A stretch of DNA of 64,000 nucleotides from Azonexus sp. (lineage in GTDB: Bacteria; Pseudomonadota; Gammaproteobacteria; Burkholderiales; Rhodocyclaceae), in assembly GCA_030696345.1 (NCBI GenBank), contig JAUYSK010000024.1, positions 124,001-188,000 on the forward strand, written 5' to 3'. Position 1 is the stretch's first letter, and every line of letters starts with the position of its first letter. Positions 38,395 to 46,887 of this stretch are shown here, piece after piece. The notes beneath the pieces were generated by a model. That model had not been told where the DNA came from. It saw only the letters and a list, made by a program, of their open reading frames with translations, and ran no database searches. Both the position numbers and the translations under genes were made by a program.

Positions 38395-38661
38395 TTAGGC
38401 CTTGACAGACTGCTGGCCGGCGCGGAAGGCCAGCAGCAGGTGGTAGATTTCGTCCTTAAGTTTGACGCGCTGCTTCTTCATGTCTTCGATAGTGAAATCG
38501 GCGACCGGCATGTCGTGCTCTTCCAGATTTTCGACCTTGCCGGTCAGGCGGTTATACGACGCGAACTGCCGGGCAAAATAGGCATTGCCGGACTTGAGCG
38601 CATCAATTCCTTCCTTGAACTCCGGAAACTCCTGGTACAGATCGTGGTGATCAACTTGCAT
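38395..38661 (-). CDS. YdcH/DUF465 family small protein
   Basis: This is an 88-residue, strongly charged, all-helical protein: MQVDHHDLYQEFPEFKEGIDALKSGNAYFARQF then KKQRVKLKDEIYHLL near residues 60-75. The pattern DLYxEFPEF...FxxxxxxYNxLxxxVxxxE...LKxxRxxLKDEIxxLL is the DUF465 (YdcH) signature. Function is unknown; these small coiled-coil proteins are common in Proteobacteria. Good GGAGA ribosome site upstream. Confidence 0.88.
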   Translation of the reverse strand: MQVDHHDLYQEFPEFKEGIDALKSGNAYFARQFASYNRLTGKVENLEEHDMPVADFTIEDMKKQRVKLKDEIYHLLLAFRAGQQSVKA

Positions 38662-38714
38662 TACCTTCTCTCCTTCTTATAGTGATCAGCCGCCAACGCG
38701 GCAAAACAGAAATA

Positions 38715-39815
38715 CTACGCGATTTTCCCTGAAATGCGCGGCGTCGCGCACACCACATCACCGCACTGGGCGCGGTGACGCAGCGCGTGATCGATCAAAA
38801 CCAGCGCCAGCATCGCTTCGGCAATCGGCGTCGCGCGAATGCCAACACACGGGTCGTGCCGGCCTTCCGTCGCCACCTCGATAGCATTGCCCTGCGCGTC
38901 GATAGAGCGGCGTGGCTGGGCAATCGACGAAGTCGGCTTGATCGCCATGTTAACGATGATGTCCTGACCGGTGGAGATGCCACCAAGCACGCCGCCGGCG
39001 TGGTTACTGGCAAAACCCTGCGGCGTCATCTCGTCGCCATGCTCGCTGCCTTTTTGCGCCACGGAAGCAAAGCCGGCACCAATTTCGACACCTTTGACGG
39101 CGTTGATACCCATCATCGCGTAGGCAATTTCGGCATCAAGGCGATCATAGACCGGCTCACCCCAGCCCGGCGGCACGCCGGTAGCGGCTACGGTGATCTT
39201 CGCGCCAACCGAATCAAGCGACTTGCGCAGGCTGTCCATGTAGCGTTCGAGTTCCGGCACCAGAGCGGCATTCGGCGCAAAGAATGCATTGCCATCGATA
39301 TCGTCGGCCGACACAAACGGAATCTCGATCGGCCCGAGAGCGCTCATCCAGCCACGAATACTGACGCCATAGCGTTCGTACAACCACTTGCGGGCAATCG
39401 CCCCGGCTGCAACGCGCACCGCCGTTTCCCGCGCCGACGAACGCCCACCGCCCCGGTAATCGCGGAATCCGTATTTGTGCGTGTAGGTGTAGTCGGCATG
39501 CCCCGGCCGGAAGGTATCGGCGATATTGCCGTAATCCTTGCTGCGCTGATCCTGATTGCGAATCAGCAGCCCGATCGGCGTACCGGTAGTTTTTCCCTCA
39601 AAGACACCCGAGAGGATTTCCACGGTATCAGGCTCGCGGCGCTGGGTTACATGACGTGACGTACCGGGCTTGCGACGATCCAGTTCTGCCTGGATGTCGG
39701 CTTCGCATAGCGCCAGCCCGGGTGGGCAACCATCGACCACACAGCCGATTGCCGGACCATGCGATTCGCCAAAGGAGGAAACAGTGAACAGAGTGCCAAA
39801 AGTATTGCCGGACAT
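38715..39815 (-). CDS. aroC: chorismate synthase AroC
   Basis: This is a 366-residue FMN-dependent lyase making chorismate, the common aromatic precursor. Signatures: [18 protein letters not shown] (about 15-32), [21 protein letters not shown], the [10 protein letters not shown] block (about 122-131), and [17 protein letters not shown] near the C-terminus. Full length. Its promoter should lie in 39816-39851, divergent from the small plus-strand ORF. Confidence 0.95.
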   Translation of the reverse strand: MSGNTFGTLFTVSSFGESHGPAIGCVVDGCPPGLALCEADIQAELDRRKPGTSRHVTQRREPDTVEILSGVFEGKTTGTPIGLLIRNQDQRSKDYGNIADTFRPGHADYTYTHKYGFRDYRGGGRSSARETAVRVAAGAIARKWLYERYGVSIRGWMSALGPIEIPFVSADDIDGNAFFAPNAALVPELERYMDSLRKSLDSVGAKITVAATGVPPGWGEPVYDRLDAEIAYAMMGINAVKGVEIGAGFASVAQKGSEHGDEMTPQGFASNHAGGVLGGISTGQDIIVNMAIKPTSSIAQPRRSIDAQGNAIEVATEGRHDPCVGIRATPIAEAMLALVLIDHALRHRAQCGDVVCATPRISGKIA

Positions 39816-39851
39816 GGAAGCAGCGTTCTAATATGGATTCAGGAGTTTACC

Positions 39852-40010
39852 ATGCCAAGCAAAAAGCCCCCTTTGGCACCGTCGACCGCAGCAAAGACTT
39901 CGACGCAGCCACCCTCGCGCAAAAACACGCAATCCACGGTACCGGGCGCTCGTCAGCAGCCGGACAATCGCTGGCAGCGCAGCAAGCACTACGGCTGGGA
40001 CAGTCGCTGA
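39852..40010 (+). CDS. possible small basic protein
   Basis: This is a 52-codon reading frame (MPSKKPPLAPSTAAKTSTQ...QRSKHYGWDSR) with a well-placed AGGAG six bases before the ATG. It is rich in Lys, Pro, Ser, Thr and Gln and looks unstructured. It is divergent from aroC and convergent with the CBS gene. No family is recognised. The overlapping alternative frame starting at 39833 has no better ribosome site. Coding status is uncertain. Confidence 0.4.
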   Translation: MPSKKPPLAPSTAAKTSTQPPSRKNTQSTVPGARQQPDNRWQRSKHYGWDSR

Positions 40011-40017
40011 AAAGACA

Positions 40018-40042
40018 TAAAAAAGGCAGCCGAAGCTGCCTG
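40018..40042 (-). terminator. terminator of the CBS-domain gene
   Basis: GGCAGC-TTCG-GCTGCC on the minus strand is followed by TTTTTTAT, 20 bp after the CBS gene stop. This is a stable UUCG-type tetraloop terminator. Confidence 0.88.
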
Positions 40043-40060
40043 TTGAACAAACTTGGTCGG

Positions 40061-40507
40061 TCAGACCTTCGGCTCGTCTGGCCAGTTCTTGATATAGCTC
40101 TTCAACATCTTGTTCTCGAAGCTTTGCTCTTCAAGCACTGCCTTGGCGACATCAAGAAACGAAATAACCCCTAGCAGCGTGATGCCGTCGAGCACAGGCA
40201 GGTAGCGCGAGTGCTTTTCGATCATCAGGCGGCGCAGATCATTGGCTTCCATATCCGGATAAGCCGTCACCGGATCAGTCACCATGACATCACCGACCGT
40301 CACACCCACCGGACAGGAATCGTGCTGTTTCATTGCCTTCAGCACTTCGCGGAAGGTCAGCATACCGGCCATCTTGCCATCCTGCATCACCACCAGCGAA
40401 CCGACATCAAGCTCAGCCATGGTATCGATCGCAGCGGCAAGAAGCTGAGTTGGCGTCGCTGTGTAGAGCGTTCCACCCTTGAGATTAATGATTTCCCGCA
40501 CCAGCAT
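40061..40507 (-). CDS. CBS-domain pair protein
   Basis: This is a 148-residue cytoplasmic protein made of two CBS domains (about residues 10-65 and 75-130). The signatures are AAIDTMAELDVGSLVVMQDGKMAGMLTFREVL and DLRRLMIEKHSRYLPVLDGITLLGVISFLDV. CBS pairs bind adenine nucleotides and usually sense energy state. The protein has no attached catalytic domain, so the target is unknown. Monocistronic with its own terminator. Confidence 0.88.
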   Translation of the reverse strand: MLVREIINLKGGTLYTATPTQLLAAAIDTMAELDVGSLVVMQDGKMAGMLTFREVLKAMKQHDSCPVGVTVGDVMVTDPVTAYPDMEANDLRRLMIEKHSRYLPVLDGITLLGVISFLDVAKAVLEEQSFENKMLKSYIKNWPDEPKV

Positions 40508-40781
40508 TGATGTATCTCCCGGCCTAGTATTTTGATTGACGAAACGATCTTAGAGCATCGGCCGATTTTCGTGAAGGAGATTCAGCAACGCGCAAGCTGA
40601 GATCGATAGCAAAAATGGCACTTACAAACAAAATAAACTTCTATTACAAAAATATTAAAAATTTTGCCCTGGGACACTTGCCAAACGTCATAGGCATCTA
40701 TACACTTGGTCTTATTACCTAAGTCATACACCGCTAGGATGCTTGGGTAAGCCTACAACACTAGCGTATGGAGATTGGATA
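40508..40781. promoter_or_regulatory. AT-rich divergent promoter region
   Basis: These 274 bp separate the CBS gene (leftward) from the HTH regulator (rightward). The segment 40620-40680 is distinctly AT-rich. A GGAGA near the start serves the HTH gene. I see no clear repeat or sigma54 site; promoters for both genes are inferred from the arrangement only. Confidence 0.4.
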
Positions 40782-41087
40782 ATGACTGCTGTCAAAACCA
40801 TCGAAAAAATCGACGCTCGTGAGATCCGTCGCAAGCTTGGCCTCAACCAACAACAATTCTGGTCCACCCTGGGTGTTACCCAGAGCGGTGGCTCCCGCTA
40901 TGAAAGCGGCCGTAACATGCCCAAGCCGGTGCGCGAACTGTTGCGCCTGGTGCATGTTGAGCAGATCGACATCAAAACCATCAAGCGCGAAGACTGGGAT
41001 GTCATTGAGTACCTGAAGTCGCAGGAACCTGAGTTGTACAAGTCCCTGAAGAAGTCGGCTCGCAGCAAGACCAAAAAAGCCGCCTGA
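40782..41087 (+). CDS. XRE-type helix-turn-helix regulator
   Basis: This is a 101-residue DNA-binding protein. The helix-turn-helix lies at about residues 10-50 (DAREIRRKLGLNQQQFWSTLGVTQSGGSRYESGRNMPKPVRELLRLV), of the NadS/XRE-like type. The tail KSLKKSARSKTKKAA is Lys-rich and may add non-specific DNA contact. The ATG at 40782 follows GGAG at 8 nt; the in-frame upstream start at 40743 lacks a ribosome site. Followed by a hairpin and a strong terminator. Its target is unknown; no toxin partner sits next to it. Confidence 0.85.
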   Translation: MTAVKTIEKIDAREIRRKLGLNQQQFWSTLGVTQSGGSRYESGRNMPKPVRELLRLVHVEQIDIKTIKREDWDVIEYLKSQEPELYKSLKKSARSKTKKAA

Positions 41088-41118
41088 AAAACGGCCTGAA
41101 AAGGCCGTCGACCGCAGC

Positions 41119-41162
41119 AACGGGCATTACGGGGAAACCATCACCCGGATGCCCGTTTTTTT
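41119..41162 (+). terminator. terminator of the HTH gene
   Basis: On the plus strand the stem AACGGGCAT (41119-41127) pairs with ATGCCCGTT (41149-41157), followed by T residues to 41162. It overlaps the last codons of the convergent radical SAM gene. A second small hairpin ACGGCC/GGCCGT lies at 41091-41108. Confidence 0.8.
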
Positions 41163-41963
41163 ATCGATCTCTTCGGCAAAGGCCGCCAGTTCATCTGCCG
41201 AAATACGGCTGAGACGCGACGCCGCCGGCTGCATCGAAGGTCGCGCCAGACCATAGAGATGAACGCCAGCCAGTCGGCCGGACAAAGGCTGCAACAAGGC
41301 ACAATAAGCGTCTCGCGCTGCCGCCGTCGGATTTTCGCCATCGAGCCCGAACCAGCAGGTTTGCACCCAGGTAGGCGCCAGTCCACAGCAAAGTTCCAGA
41401 TTTCGCGCGACTTTATCGGCCAGCATCGGCACACCATTCACCTCGGCAGCCGCAACGGCTTCAGCCCGGTCGATCTTGAACCAGACCTCCCCGCCCAATT
41501 CGCCCAGATGCCGAATACCAGCCTGAACCTCGGGCCGATGCAGCAAACTGCCATTGGTGATCAGGCGAACGAGCAAATGGCCACGCTGGCCGTAACGTTC
41601 GAGCACCTTGCCCACCCGTTCGACCGCCTCGGCAAACTCGGGCGCACTGGTCGGCTCGCCATTGCCCGAGAAGGCAATATCCATCAGCCGCCGAGCTTCC
41701 GGCGGCACCTGGCGTTGCATGAAATCGCCGTGCAGCGCGTCATCGAGAAAGCCAGCCAGCTCGCGCTCCAGACGATCGAGATCGATCGGTGGCGGCCCGC
41801 CGCGGGTCAGGTTTTCGACCTGGCAATACAGGCAGGCCCAGTTGCAGGCGTTGTTGGTGTTGAGGTTGATGCCGACCGAAACGCCGCCGGCACGGCGCGA
41901 AACGACCGGGTATACATAGAGCAGGCCAGCGCTGTCCCGGCGGTGATCGTCTGTGGTGAGCAT
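41127..41963 (-). CDS. radical SAM protein with CX3CX2C motif
   Basis: This is a 278-residue protein of the radical SAM superfamily. The [4Fe-4S] motif is NACNWACLYCQVENL (Cys at about residues 39, 43 and 46), followed by the GGE-type block DIAFSGNGEPT (about residues 94-104) and a partial TIM barrel. It resembles the COG0731-type Fe-S oxidoreductases rather than QueE, which has different cysteine spacing. It is divergent from queD with only 44 bp between, so the two may share a control region. Reaction unknown. Confidence 0.82.
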   Translation of the reverse strand: MLTTDDHRRDSAGLLYVYPVVSRRAGGVSVGINLNTNNACNWACLYCQVENLTRGGPPPIDLDRLERELAGFLDDALHGDFMQRQVPPEARRLMDIAFSGNGEPTSAPEFAEAVERVGKVLERYGQRGHLLVRLITNGSLLHRPEVQAGIRHLGELGGEVWFKIDRAEAVAAAEVNGVPMLADKVARNLELCCGLAPTWVQTCWFGLDGENPTAAARDAYCALLQPLSGRLAGVHLYGLARPSMQPAASRLSRISADELAAFAEEIDKKTGIRVMVSP

Positions 41964-42007
41964 GGCGCATTGTATAATCCGCGACCGCCTTGTCGAGCTT
42001 TACGCCC

Positions 42008-42460
42008 ATGTTTATCACCCGCCGACTCGAATTCGATGCCGGGCACCGCATCCCCGACCACAAGAGCCAGTGCCGCCATCTGCACGGGCATCGCTACACG
42101 ATCGAAATCACGCTCTCCGGCGGCATCATCGACAAGGCCGGCGACGCTGCGAACGGCATGGTGATGGACTTTTCCCAGGTCAAGGATCTGGCCAAGAGTC
42201 ACTTGGTAGACGAATGGGATCATGCCTTCCTCGCCTTCGCTGGAGACACTGCCATCGTCGACTTCCTGAATTCCCTGCCTGACCACAAGACAGTGATTCT
42301 CGACCGCGTGCCGACCGCCGAGAACCTCGCCCGAATTGCTTTTGAGCGCCTGGATGCGGTCTACCGCGACACTTACGGCAATCATCTGCAACTGCAGCAG
42401 GTTCGCCTCTACGAAACCCCCAATTGCTGGGCCGACGCAGTTCGTTCCCGACTGGATTGA
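42008..42460 (+). CDS. queD: 6-carboxytetrahydropterin synthase QueD
   Basis: This is a 150-residue zinc enzyme of the PTPS family. Zinc ligands and catalytic residues are in FEFDAGHRI-like FDAGHRIPDHKSQCRHLHGHRY (His and the Cys of CX3HGH, about residues 12-32), plus EWDHAFL and the Glu of the C-terminal LYETPNCWA (about residue 137). The CX3HGH form fits QueD of the queuosine pathway, which converts dihydroneopterin triphosphate. The ATG at 42008 is used; the TTG six codons upstream extends into the divergent promoter. Confidence 0.9.
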   Translation: MFITRRLEFDAGHRIPDHKSQCRHLHGHRYTIEITLSGGIIDKAGDAANGMVMDFSQVKDLAKSHLVDEWDHAFLAFAGDTAIVDFLNSLPDHKTVILDRVPTAENLARIAFERLDAVYRDTYGNHLQLQQVRLYETPNCWADAVRSRLD

Positions 42461-42533
42461 GCTGATCGGCCGTTCTACCTATACTCGCTGAAAAACACCA
42501 TGCAGCTTTCATGCTGCGCGCAGGAGGTAGAGA

Positions 42534-42581
42534 ATGGAATCAAATCGACCGCTAGGCGCAACCCTGCGCTTGGCACACTAG
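42534..42581 (+). other. short leader ORF before the patatin gene
   Basis: A 15-codon frame (MESNRPLGATLRLAH, stop TAG) begins six bases after a perfect AGGAGG and ends 13 bp before the ATG of the patatin gene. It may be translated as a leader peptide that couples to the phospholipase, whose own ribosome site (AGAGG, 10-nt spacing) is weaker. Speculative. Confidence 0.4.
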
Positions 42582-42594
42582 AGGCAATTCCGAC

Positions 42595-43746
42595 ATGGAC
42601 AGCGTGCACGCCCTGAAAGCCCCAGGAACAGCGCTGATCCTGACTGGTGGCGGCGCCCGTGCCGCCTACCAGGTCGGTGTTCTGCTCGCTGTCGCCAAGC
42701 TCTCAAGCAACCCGCGCCACAACCCCTTCCCGATACTTTGTGGCACCTCGGCCGGCGCCATCAACGCTGCCAGCATCGCCTGTCTGGCCGACAACTTCGG
42801 CAAGGCCGTCGCGAGAATTGCCGAGGTCTGGCGCAACATGCGCGCCCATCACATTTACCGGGCGGATGCGCTGGGCATCGGACTCTCCGGCGCACGCTGG
42901 ATTTCCCTGCTGATGGCGGGCTGGATGGTGCGCAATCCGCCGCGTTCCCTGCTCGACAACTCGCCATTACGGGAATTGCTCAGCCGCCATCTCGACTTCA
43001 AAGGCATTGAGCGCTCGATCTCCCGCGGCGCCCTGCACGCCGTCAGCATCTCAGCCTCCGGCTACGAATCCGGCGAAAGCATCAGTTTCTTCCAGGCCCA
43101 TCCGTCAGCGCAGCCCTGGCGGCGCGTTCAGCGCCTGGGCATTCGTTCGCCCATCGGGGTCGACCATCTCGTCGCCTCAAGCGCGATCCCCTTCATCTTT
43201 CCGGCGACGCGCATTCACCGGGAGTATTTCGGTGATGGTTCGATGCGTCAGTTGGCACCAATTTCCCCGGCCATTCACCTGGGCGCCGAGCGTGTGCTGA
43301 TCGTCGGTGCCAGCCGCAAGAACGAACATCAGGACCGGCAATTGGTAGATGCGCATCCCTCGCTCGCCCAGATTGCCGGCCATGCCCTTTCCAGCATCTT
43401 TCTTGATGGCCTGGCAGTGGACATCGAACGAATGCAACGTATCAACCAGACACTCTCGGCGATTCCAAACGAAATTCGCGAACATTCGGGAATCCCTTTA
43501 CGACCGATCAAGACGCTGGTCATTGCCCCGTCCGAAAGGCTGGACCGGATCGCTGCCGACCATGCCAGCGCCCTGCCCTGGCCCGTCCGTGCCTTGCTCA
43601 GGGGCGTCGGCGCCATGAACCACCACGGCGGAGCGCTGACCAGCTACCTGCTGTTTGAAAAGCCTTACACCAGGGCCCTGATCGACCTCGGCTACGCCGA
43701 CACCATGGCGCGCTCCGTCGAGGTTGGCGACTTTTTGCAGCTCTAA
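42595..43746 (+). CDS. patatin-like phospholipase
   Basis: This is a 383-residue serine esterase. The oxyanion-hole motif is TGGGARAAYQVGVL (about residues 18-31), the nucleophile Ser is in the GxSxG box CGTSAGAIN (about residue 52), and the catalytic Asp is in YFGDGSMRQLAP (about residue 211), where DGS replaces the more usual DGG/A. A C-terminal patatin-associated region extends to residue 383. No signal peptide is seen, so it is probably cytoplasmic and acts on membrane lipids. The substrate is unknown. Confidence 0.87.
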   Translation: MDSVHALKAPGTALILTGGGARAAYQVGVLLAVAKLSSNPRHNPFPILCGTSAGAINAASIACLADNFGKAVARIAEVWRNMRAHHIYRADALGIGLSGARWISLLMAGWMVRNPPRSLLDNSPLRELLSRHLDFKGIERSISRGALHAVSISASGYESGESISFFQAHPSAQPWRRVQRLGIRSPIGVDHLVASSAIPFIFPATRIHREYFGDGSMRQLAPISPAIHLGAERVLIVGASRKNEHQDRQLVDAHPSLAQIAGHALSSIFLDGLAVDIERMQRINQTLSAIPNEIREHSGIPLRPIKTLVIAPSERLDRIAADHASALPWPVRALLRGVGAMNHHGGALTSYLLFEKPYTRALIDLGYADTMARSVEVGDFLQL

Positions 43747-43772
43747 TCCTGCGTCAGGCTGACGCGAAGCAG

Positions 43773-43806
43773 CAAAAAAAGCGGCCCCGGAATTTCTTCC
43801 GGGGCC
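43773..43806 (-). terminator. terminator of the iscA-nifU-nifS operon
   Basis: A 10-bp GC-rich stem CGGCCCCGGA/TCCGGGGCCG is followed on the minus strand by CTTTTTTT, 35 bp after nifS. It can also stop the convergent patatin transcript, though the T-run is only on the minus strand. Confidence 0.9.
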
Positions 43807-43840
43807 GAACCGAGGTACTACAGAGAGAGCTGGTTAGCCG

Positions 43841-45049
43841 TCAGGCGTAAGTCGGCGCGAAGGCGGCTTCGGGATTGGCGACCGGGCCCTTGTCACTCCA
43901 GTATGGCGAAAGCTTGCGTAACTGGGCGACGATGGGCGGGACTTCCGCGATCACCCGGTCGATTTCTGCTTCGGTGTTGTAACGCGACAGCGAGAAGCGA
44001 ATGGTGCCGTGCGCGGCGGTGTAGGGAATGCCCATGGCACGCATCACATGCGACGGCTCAAGCGAGCCGGAGGTACAGGCCGAGCCGGAGCTGCCGGCAA
44101 TGCCCACCTTGTTCAGCAACATCAGAATGCCTTCACCCTCGATGTATTCGAAAGCAATGTTGCTGGTGTTGGGCAGGCGGTTGGATACATCGCCAGTCGG
44201 GAAGCAGTGCGTGATCTGGCTGAGCAGACCCTGCTCCAGCTTGTCGCGCAGACGTTTGACCGTGGTGTTTTCTTCGGCCATGTGCTGCATGGCGAGTTCG
44301 CAGGCAACGCCAAGGCCGACGATCGAAGCCGAATTTTCAGTACCAGCCCGACGACCGCGTTCCTGGTGACCGCCGCGCAGCAGTGGACGGAAGCGGCAGC
44401 CGCGACGCAAGTAGAGAACGCCAATACCCTTGGGGGCATGCAGCTTGTGGCCGGACAGCGAGAGCATGTCGATCTTGGTATTCTTCAGATCAATCTGGAT
44501 CTTGCCGACCGCCTGCACCGCATCGGTATGGAACATGATGCCTTTGGCGCTGGCCAGTGCAGCCATTTCCTCAATCGGGAAAATCGTTCCGGTCTCGTTA
44601 TTGGCCCACATTACCGAAACCACAGCAACACGGTCATGCAACAGGGACTTGTACTCGTCCATGTCGATCCGGCCCTTCTTGTCCACCTTGAGTTTGTGGA
44701 CAATGTAGCCTTCCTTCTCCAGCCATTCGCACAGCGTCAAGATCGCCGGGTGCTCGACATTGGTGGTGATCACCGTATTGCGATCCGGTTGCGCCTTGAG
44801 GGCAGACAGGATGGCAGTGGAATCGGATTCGGTGCCGCAGGAAGTAAAGATGATTTCCGAATCATGCTCGGCACCAAGCAGCGCCTGAATCTGACCGCGT
44901 GCCTTCTTTAGCGCCTTGCCCACTTCACTGCCAAAGGCATGAATGGACGAGGCATTACCGAAATGCTCCGTAAAGAATGGGAGCATGGCTTCGACCACGG
45001 CCGGGTCGCAGCGCGTCGTGGCATTGTTGTCCAGATAGATCGGTTCCAT
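43841..45049 (-). CDS. nifS: cysteine desulfurase NifS
   Basis: This is a 402-residue PLP enzyme that takes sulfur from cysteine for Fe-S cluster assembly on NifU. The PLP Lys is in LSLSGHKLHAPKGIGVLYL (about residue 203) and the active Cys in GSSGSACTSGSLEPSHVM (about residue 326). It opens MEPIYLDNNATTRCDP, as NifS proteins do. The neighbouring nifU and iscA and the upstream NifA-type promoter support NifS rather than the housekeeping IscS. It lies 39 bp after nifU. Confidence 0.94.
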   Translation of the reverse strand: MEPIYLDNNATTRCDPAVVEAMLPFFTEHFGNASSIHAFGSEVGKALKKARGQIQALLGAEHDSEIIFTSCGTESDSTAILSALKAQPDRNTVITTNVEHPAILTLCEWLEKEGYIVHKLKVDKKGRIDMDEYKSLLHDRVAVVSVMWANNETGTIFPIEEMAALASAKGIMFHTDAVQAVGKIQIDLKNTKIDMLSLSGHKLHAPKGIGVLYLRRGCRFRPLLRGGHQERGRRAGTENSASIVGLGVACELAMQHMAEENTTVKRLRDKLEQGLLSQITHCFPTGDVSNRLPNTSNIAFEYIEGEGILMLLNKVGIAGSSGSACTSGSLEPSHVMRAMGIPYTAAHGTIRFSLSRYNTEAEIDRVIAEVPPIVAQLRKLSPYWSDKGPVANPEAAFAPTYA

Positions 45050-45088
45050 GGCGCAGTCCTTTGGGTTCTCTGTCGGGATTGGGGATTC

Positions 45089-45985
45089 TTACGCTTCGAC
45101 CGGCATGTGTGATGAAGGCAGGACCTGCACCAACTCACCCAGCGCTTCGATCATCTTTTGCTGGATACCACCCAGGGTGGCCGCTTCCATCATGCAACCG
45201 GAGCAAGCGCCCTTCAGATGCACGTAGATCTTCTTGCCCTGGACGTCGGCCAGCTCGACATCGCCGTGATCGCGTTGCAGCATCGGACGAACGGATTCGA
45301 GCACCTCCTGGATCTTGGCAATCTTCTCGACAATCGACAGTTTCTTGGTGGGCGGCTTCGGTGCTTCCGGTGTCGCTGGACAGGCAGGCGGTGGTGAAAC
45401 TTCGCCCGGACCGGCACGCTCGGACATGACCTTGGCGAGGATTTCTTCGATGCCTTCATGGCAAGCAGCACAACCGCCGCCGGCCTTGGTGTAGAAGGTG
45501 ACCTCCTCGACGGTGTTCAGATTGTTGGCCTTGACCACATCCTCGATCATCACGGCGTCAATGGCGAAGCATTTGCAGATCAGGGCGCCCTCTTCGTGGT
45601 CGTCGGACCACTCTTCGCCACGGTAGTTGGCGATGGCGGCTTGCAGGGCTTCGCGACCCATCACCGAGCAGTGCATCTTTTCCGGCGGCAGACCGTCAAG
45701 GTAATCGGCGATGTTCTGGTTGGAGACTTCAAGTGCCTGATCCAGCGTCATGCCTTTGACTATTTCGGTCAATGCCGACGATGAGGCGATGGCCGAACCG
45801 CAGCCGAATGTCTGGAAATGCGCGTCGAGGATGATCTCAGTTTCCGGCTCGACCTTGAGCATCAGGCGCAGCGCGTCGCCGCACTGAATGGAACCGACGT
45901 CGCCGATGCCGTTCGCTTCTTCCAGCGGGCCGGAATTGCGCGGATTGAAGAAGTGTTCGCGAACCTTGTCAGAATATTCCCACAT
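45089..45985 (-). CDS. nifU: Fe-S cluster scaffold protein NifU
   Basis: This is a 298-residue modular scaffold. The N-terminal IscU-like domain has Cys in [21 protein letters not shown] and HCSVMGREA (about residues 35-107). The central [2Fe-2S] ferredoxin-like domain has ICKCF and [10 protein letters not shown] (about 136-175). The C-terminal NifU/Nfu domain carries [13 protein letters not shown] (about 265-277). All nine expected cysteines are present. NifU delivers clusters to nitrogenase proteins. A Pro-rich linker (about 198-213) precedes the Nfu domain. Confidence 0.95.
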   Translation of the reverse strand: MWEYSDKVREHFFNPRNSGPLEEANGIGDVGSIQCGDALRLMLKVEPETEIILDAHFQTFGCGSAIASSSALTEIVKGMTLDQALEVSNQNIADYLDGLPPEKMHCSVMGREALQAAIANYRGEEWSDDHEEGALICKCFAIDAVMIEDVVKANNLNTVEEVTFYTKAGGGCAACHEGIEEILAKVMSERAGPGEVSPPPACPATPEAPKPPTKKLSIVEKIAKIQEVLESVRPMLQRDHGDVELADVQGKKIYVHLKGACSGCMMEAATLGGIQQKMIEALGELVQVLPSSHMPVEA

Positions 45986-45997
45986 GCTGTCTGCTCC

Positions 45998-46321
45998 TTA
46001 AACCGAGAACGAGGAGCCGCATGAACACTGCGAGCTGGCGTTGGGGTTGTCAAATTTGAAACCGGTATGGGTCAGGGTGTCGATGAAATCGACCGTGACG
46101 TTGTCGATCATCGGGAAGGTCATCGCATCAACCAGCACCTTGACGCCTTCGACTTCCAGTTCCCAGTCGTCCTCGGCCTTCTCGTTTTCGAGCTTCATGC
46201 CGTATTGCAGGCCGGAGCAGCCACCGCCCGAAATAGTCAGGCGCAACCCGATGACCGGGGTTTCGGAACCGCGAATGAAGCGTTGGACGGCTTTAACGGC
46301 GGCGGGGGTCAGATTGATCAT
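45998..46321 (-). CDS. nif-linked IscA/HesB A-type Fe-S carrier
   Basis: This is a 107-residue A-type carrier. The three cluster ligands are in GGGCSGLQYGM (about residue 35) and the C-terminal QCSCGSSFSV (about residues 99 and 101). It transfers clusters from NifU to targets. In nif clusters this is called iscA-nif or hesB. It is the first gene after the best sigma54 promoter in the window, with a 21-nt leader, and lies 12 bp before nifU. Confidence 0.92.
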   Translation of the reverse strand: MINLTPAAVKAVQRFIRGSETPVIGLRLTISGGGCSGLQYGMKLENEKAEDDWELEVEGVKVLVDAMTFPMIDNVTVDFIDTLTHTGFKFDNPNASSQCSCGSSFSV

Positions 46322-46353
46322 GGCGTTTCTCCCAGAGTAGATGGGCTAATCAT

Positions 46354-46369
46354 TGCAAGCCCTGTGCCA
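46354..46369 (-). promoter_or_regulatory. sigma54 promoter of iscA-nifU-nifS
   Basis: Read on the minus strand, TGGCAC-AGGGC-TTGCA is a perfect match to the -24/-12 consensus. The predicted start is near 46343, giving a 21-nt leader to the iscA ATG. Confidence 0.92.
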
Positions 46370-46425
46370 TGCCCGGGTGAACCACTAAGCAACTGAATAT
46401 ATTGATTTGTTTCTTAAGTACGCGT

Positions 46426-46441
46426 TGTCAGTTTTGCGACA
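46426..46441. promoter_or_regulatory. NifA upstream activator site for iscA
   Basis: TGT-N10-ACA, a perfect NifA-binding half-site pair, is centred about 90 bp upstream of the predicted iscA start. It lies just past the stop of the upstream nif-cluster gene. Confidence 0.82.
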
Positions 46442-46442
46442 A

Positions 46443-46868
46443 TCAACCCAAAACGTGTTCGTAAGTCCGCCGAAGAATTTCGCGTTCGATCACCGGAAAG
46501 CGGCGTGCCTCGGTAATGGCGATGAATTTCCCACCGAACTTTTCCGCAGCGGCGAACGGTGGATCAATGGTGGTACAGGCGGCCAGCAGCACAGCCCGAT
46601 CACCTTCCGGCGTATTCAGCCAGATGCAGAAATCGGGCACCGGCTCCAGCGCACCCTCTTCCAGCTCAAGATTTTTCTCGGCAGCCCGCAAAGCCGCCCC
46701 CGGATGAAACTGTACCTTTGAAGAATAATCCTGATCATGCAGCGCTGACTCTTCCGGCAATGGCGAAAAAGCCAGCAGGGTTTCGCCGAGCGTCATGAAG
46801 CGCAGCCGGGCACTGGTACTTTGCTTGTGCAGGATGATCAGGCGCGGCAGTTCGGTCGTTTCAGTCAT
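46443..46868 (-). CDS. unrecognised nif-cluster protein (141 aa)
   Basis: This is a 141-residue cytoplasmic protein starting MTETTELPRLIILHKQ. No signal peptide, membrane segment or metal-binding motif is visible; a single Cys occurs at about residue 84 (VPDFCIWLN). The C-terminal half (AVLLAACTTIDPPFAAAEKFGGKFI...REILRRTYEHVLG) looks alpha/beta. It is the last gene of the nifN-nifX transcript and lies 19 bp after another unrecognised gene, so it probably serves nitrogenase or its cofactor. I do not recognise the family. The longer in-frame start at 46901 overlaps the upstream gene. Confidence 0.75.
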   Translation of the reverse strand: MTETTELPRLIILHKQSTSARLRFMTLGETLLAFSPLPEESALHDQDYSSKVQFHPGAALRAAEKNLELEEGALEPVPDFCIWLNTPEGDRAVLLAACTTIDPPFAAAEKFGGKFIAITEARRFPVIEREILRRTYEHVLG

Positions 46869-46887
46869 GAATCGGCTCCAGAAAGAA

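Noticed and set aside
40615-40632. TGGCAC near the HTH gene suggesting a sigma54 promoter
   Set aside because: No GC at the -12 position at proper spacing.
42572-42587. TGGCAC-N5-AGGCA resembling a sigma54 promoter upstream of the patatin gene
   Set aside because: The -12 box lacks TT and the predicted start would fall on the start codon, leaving no leader.
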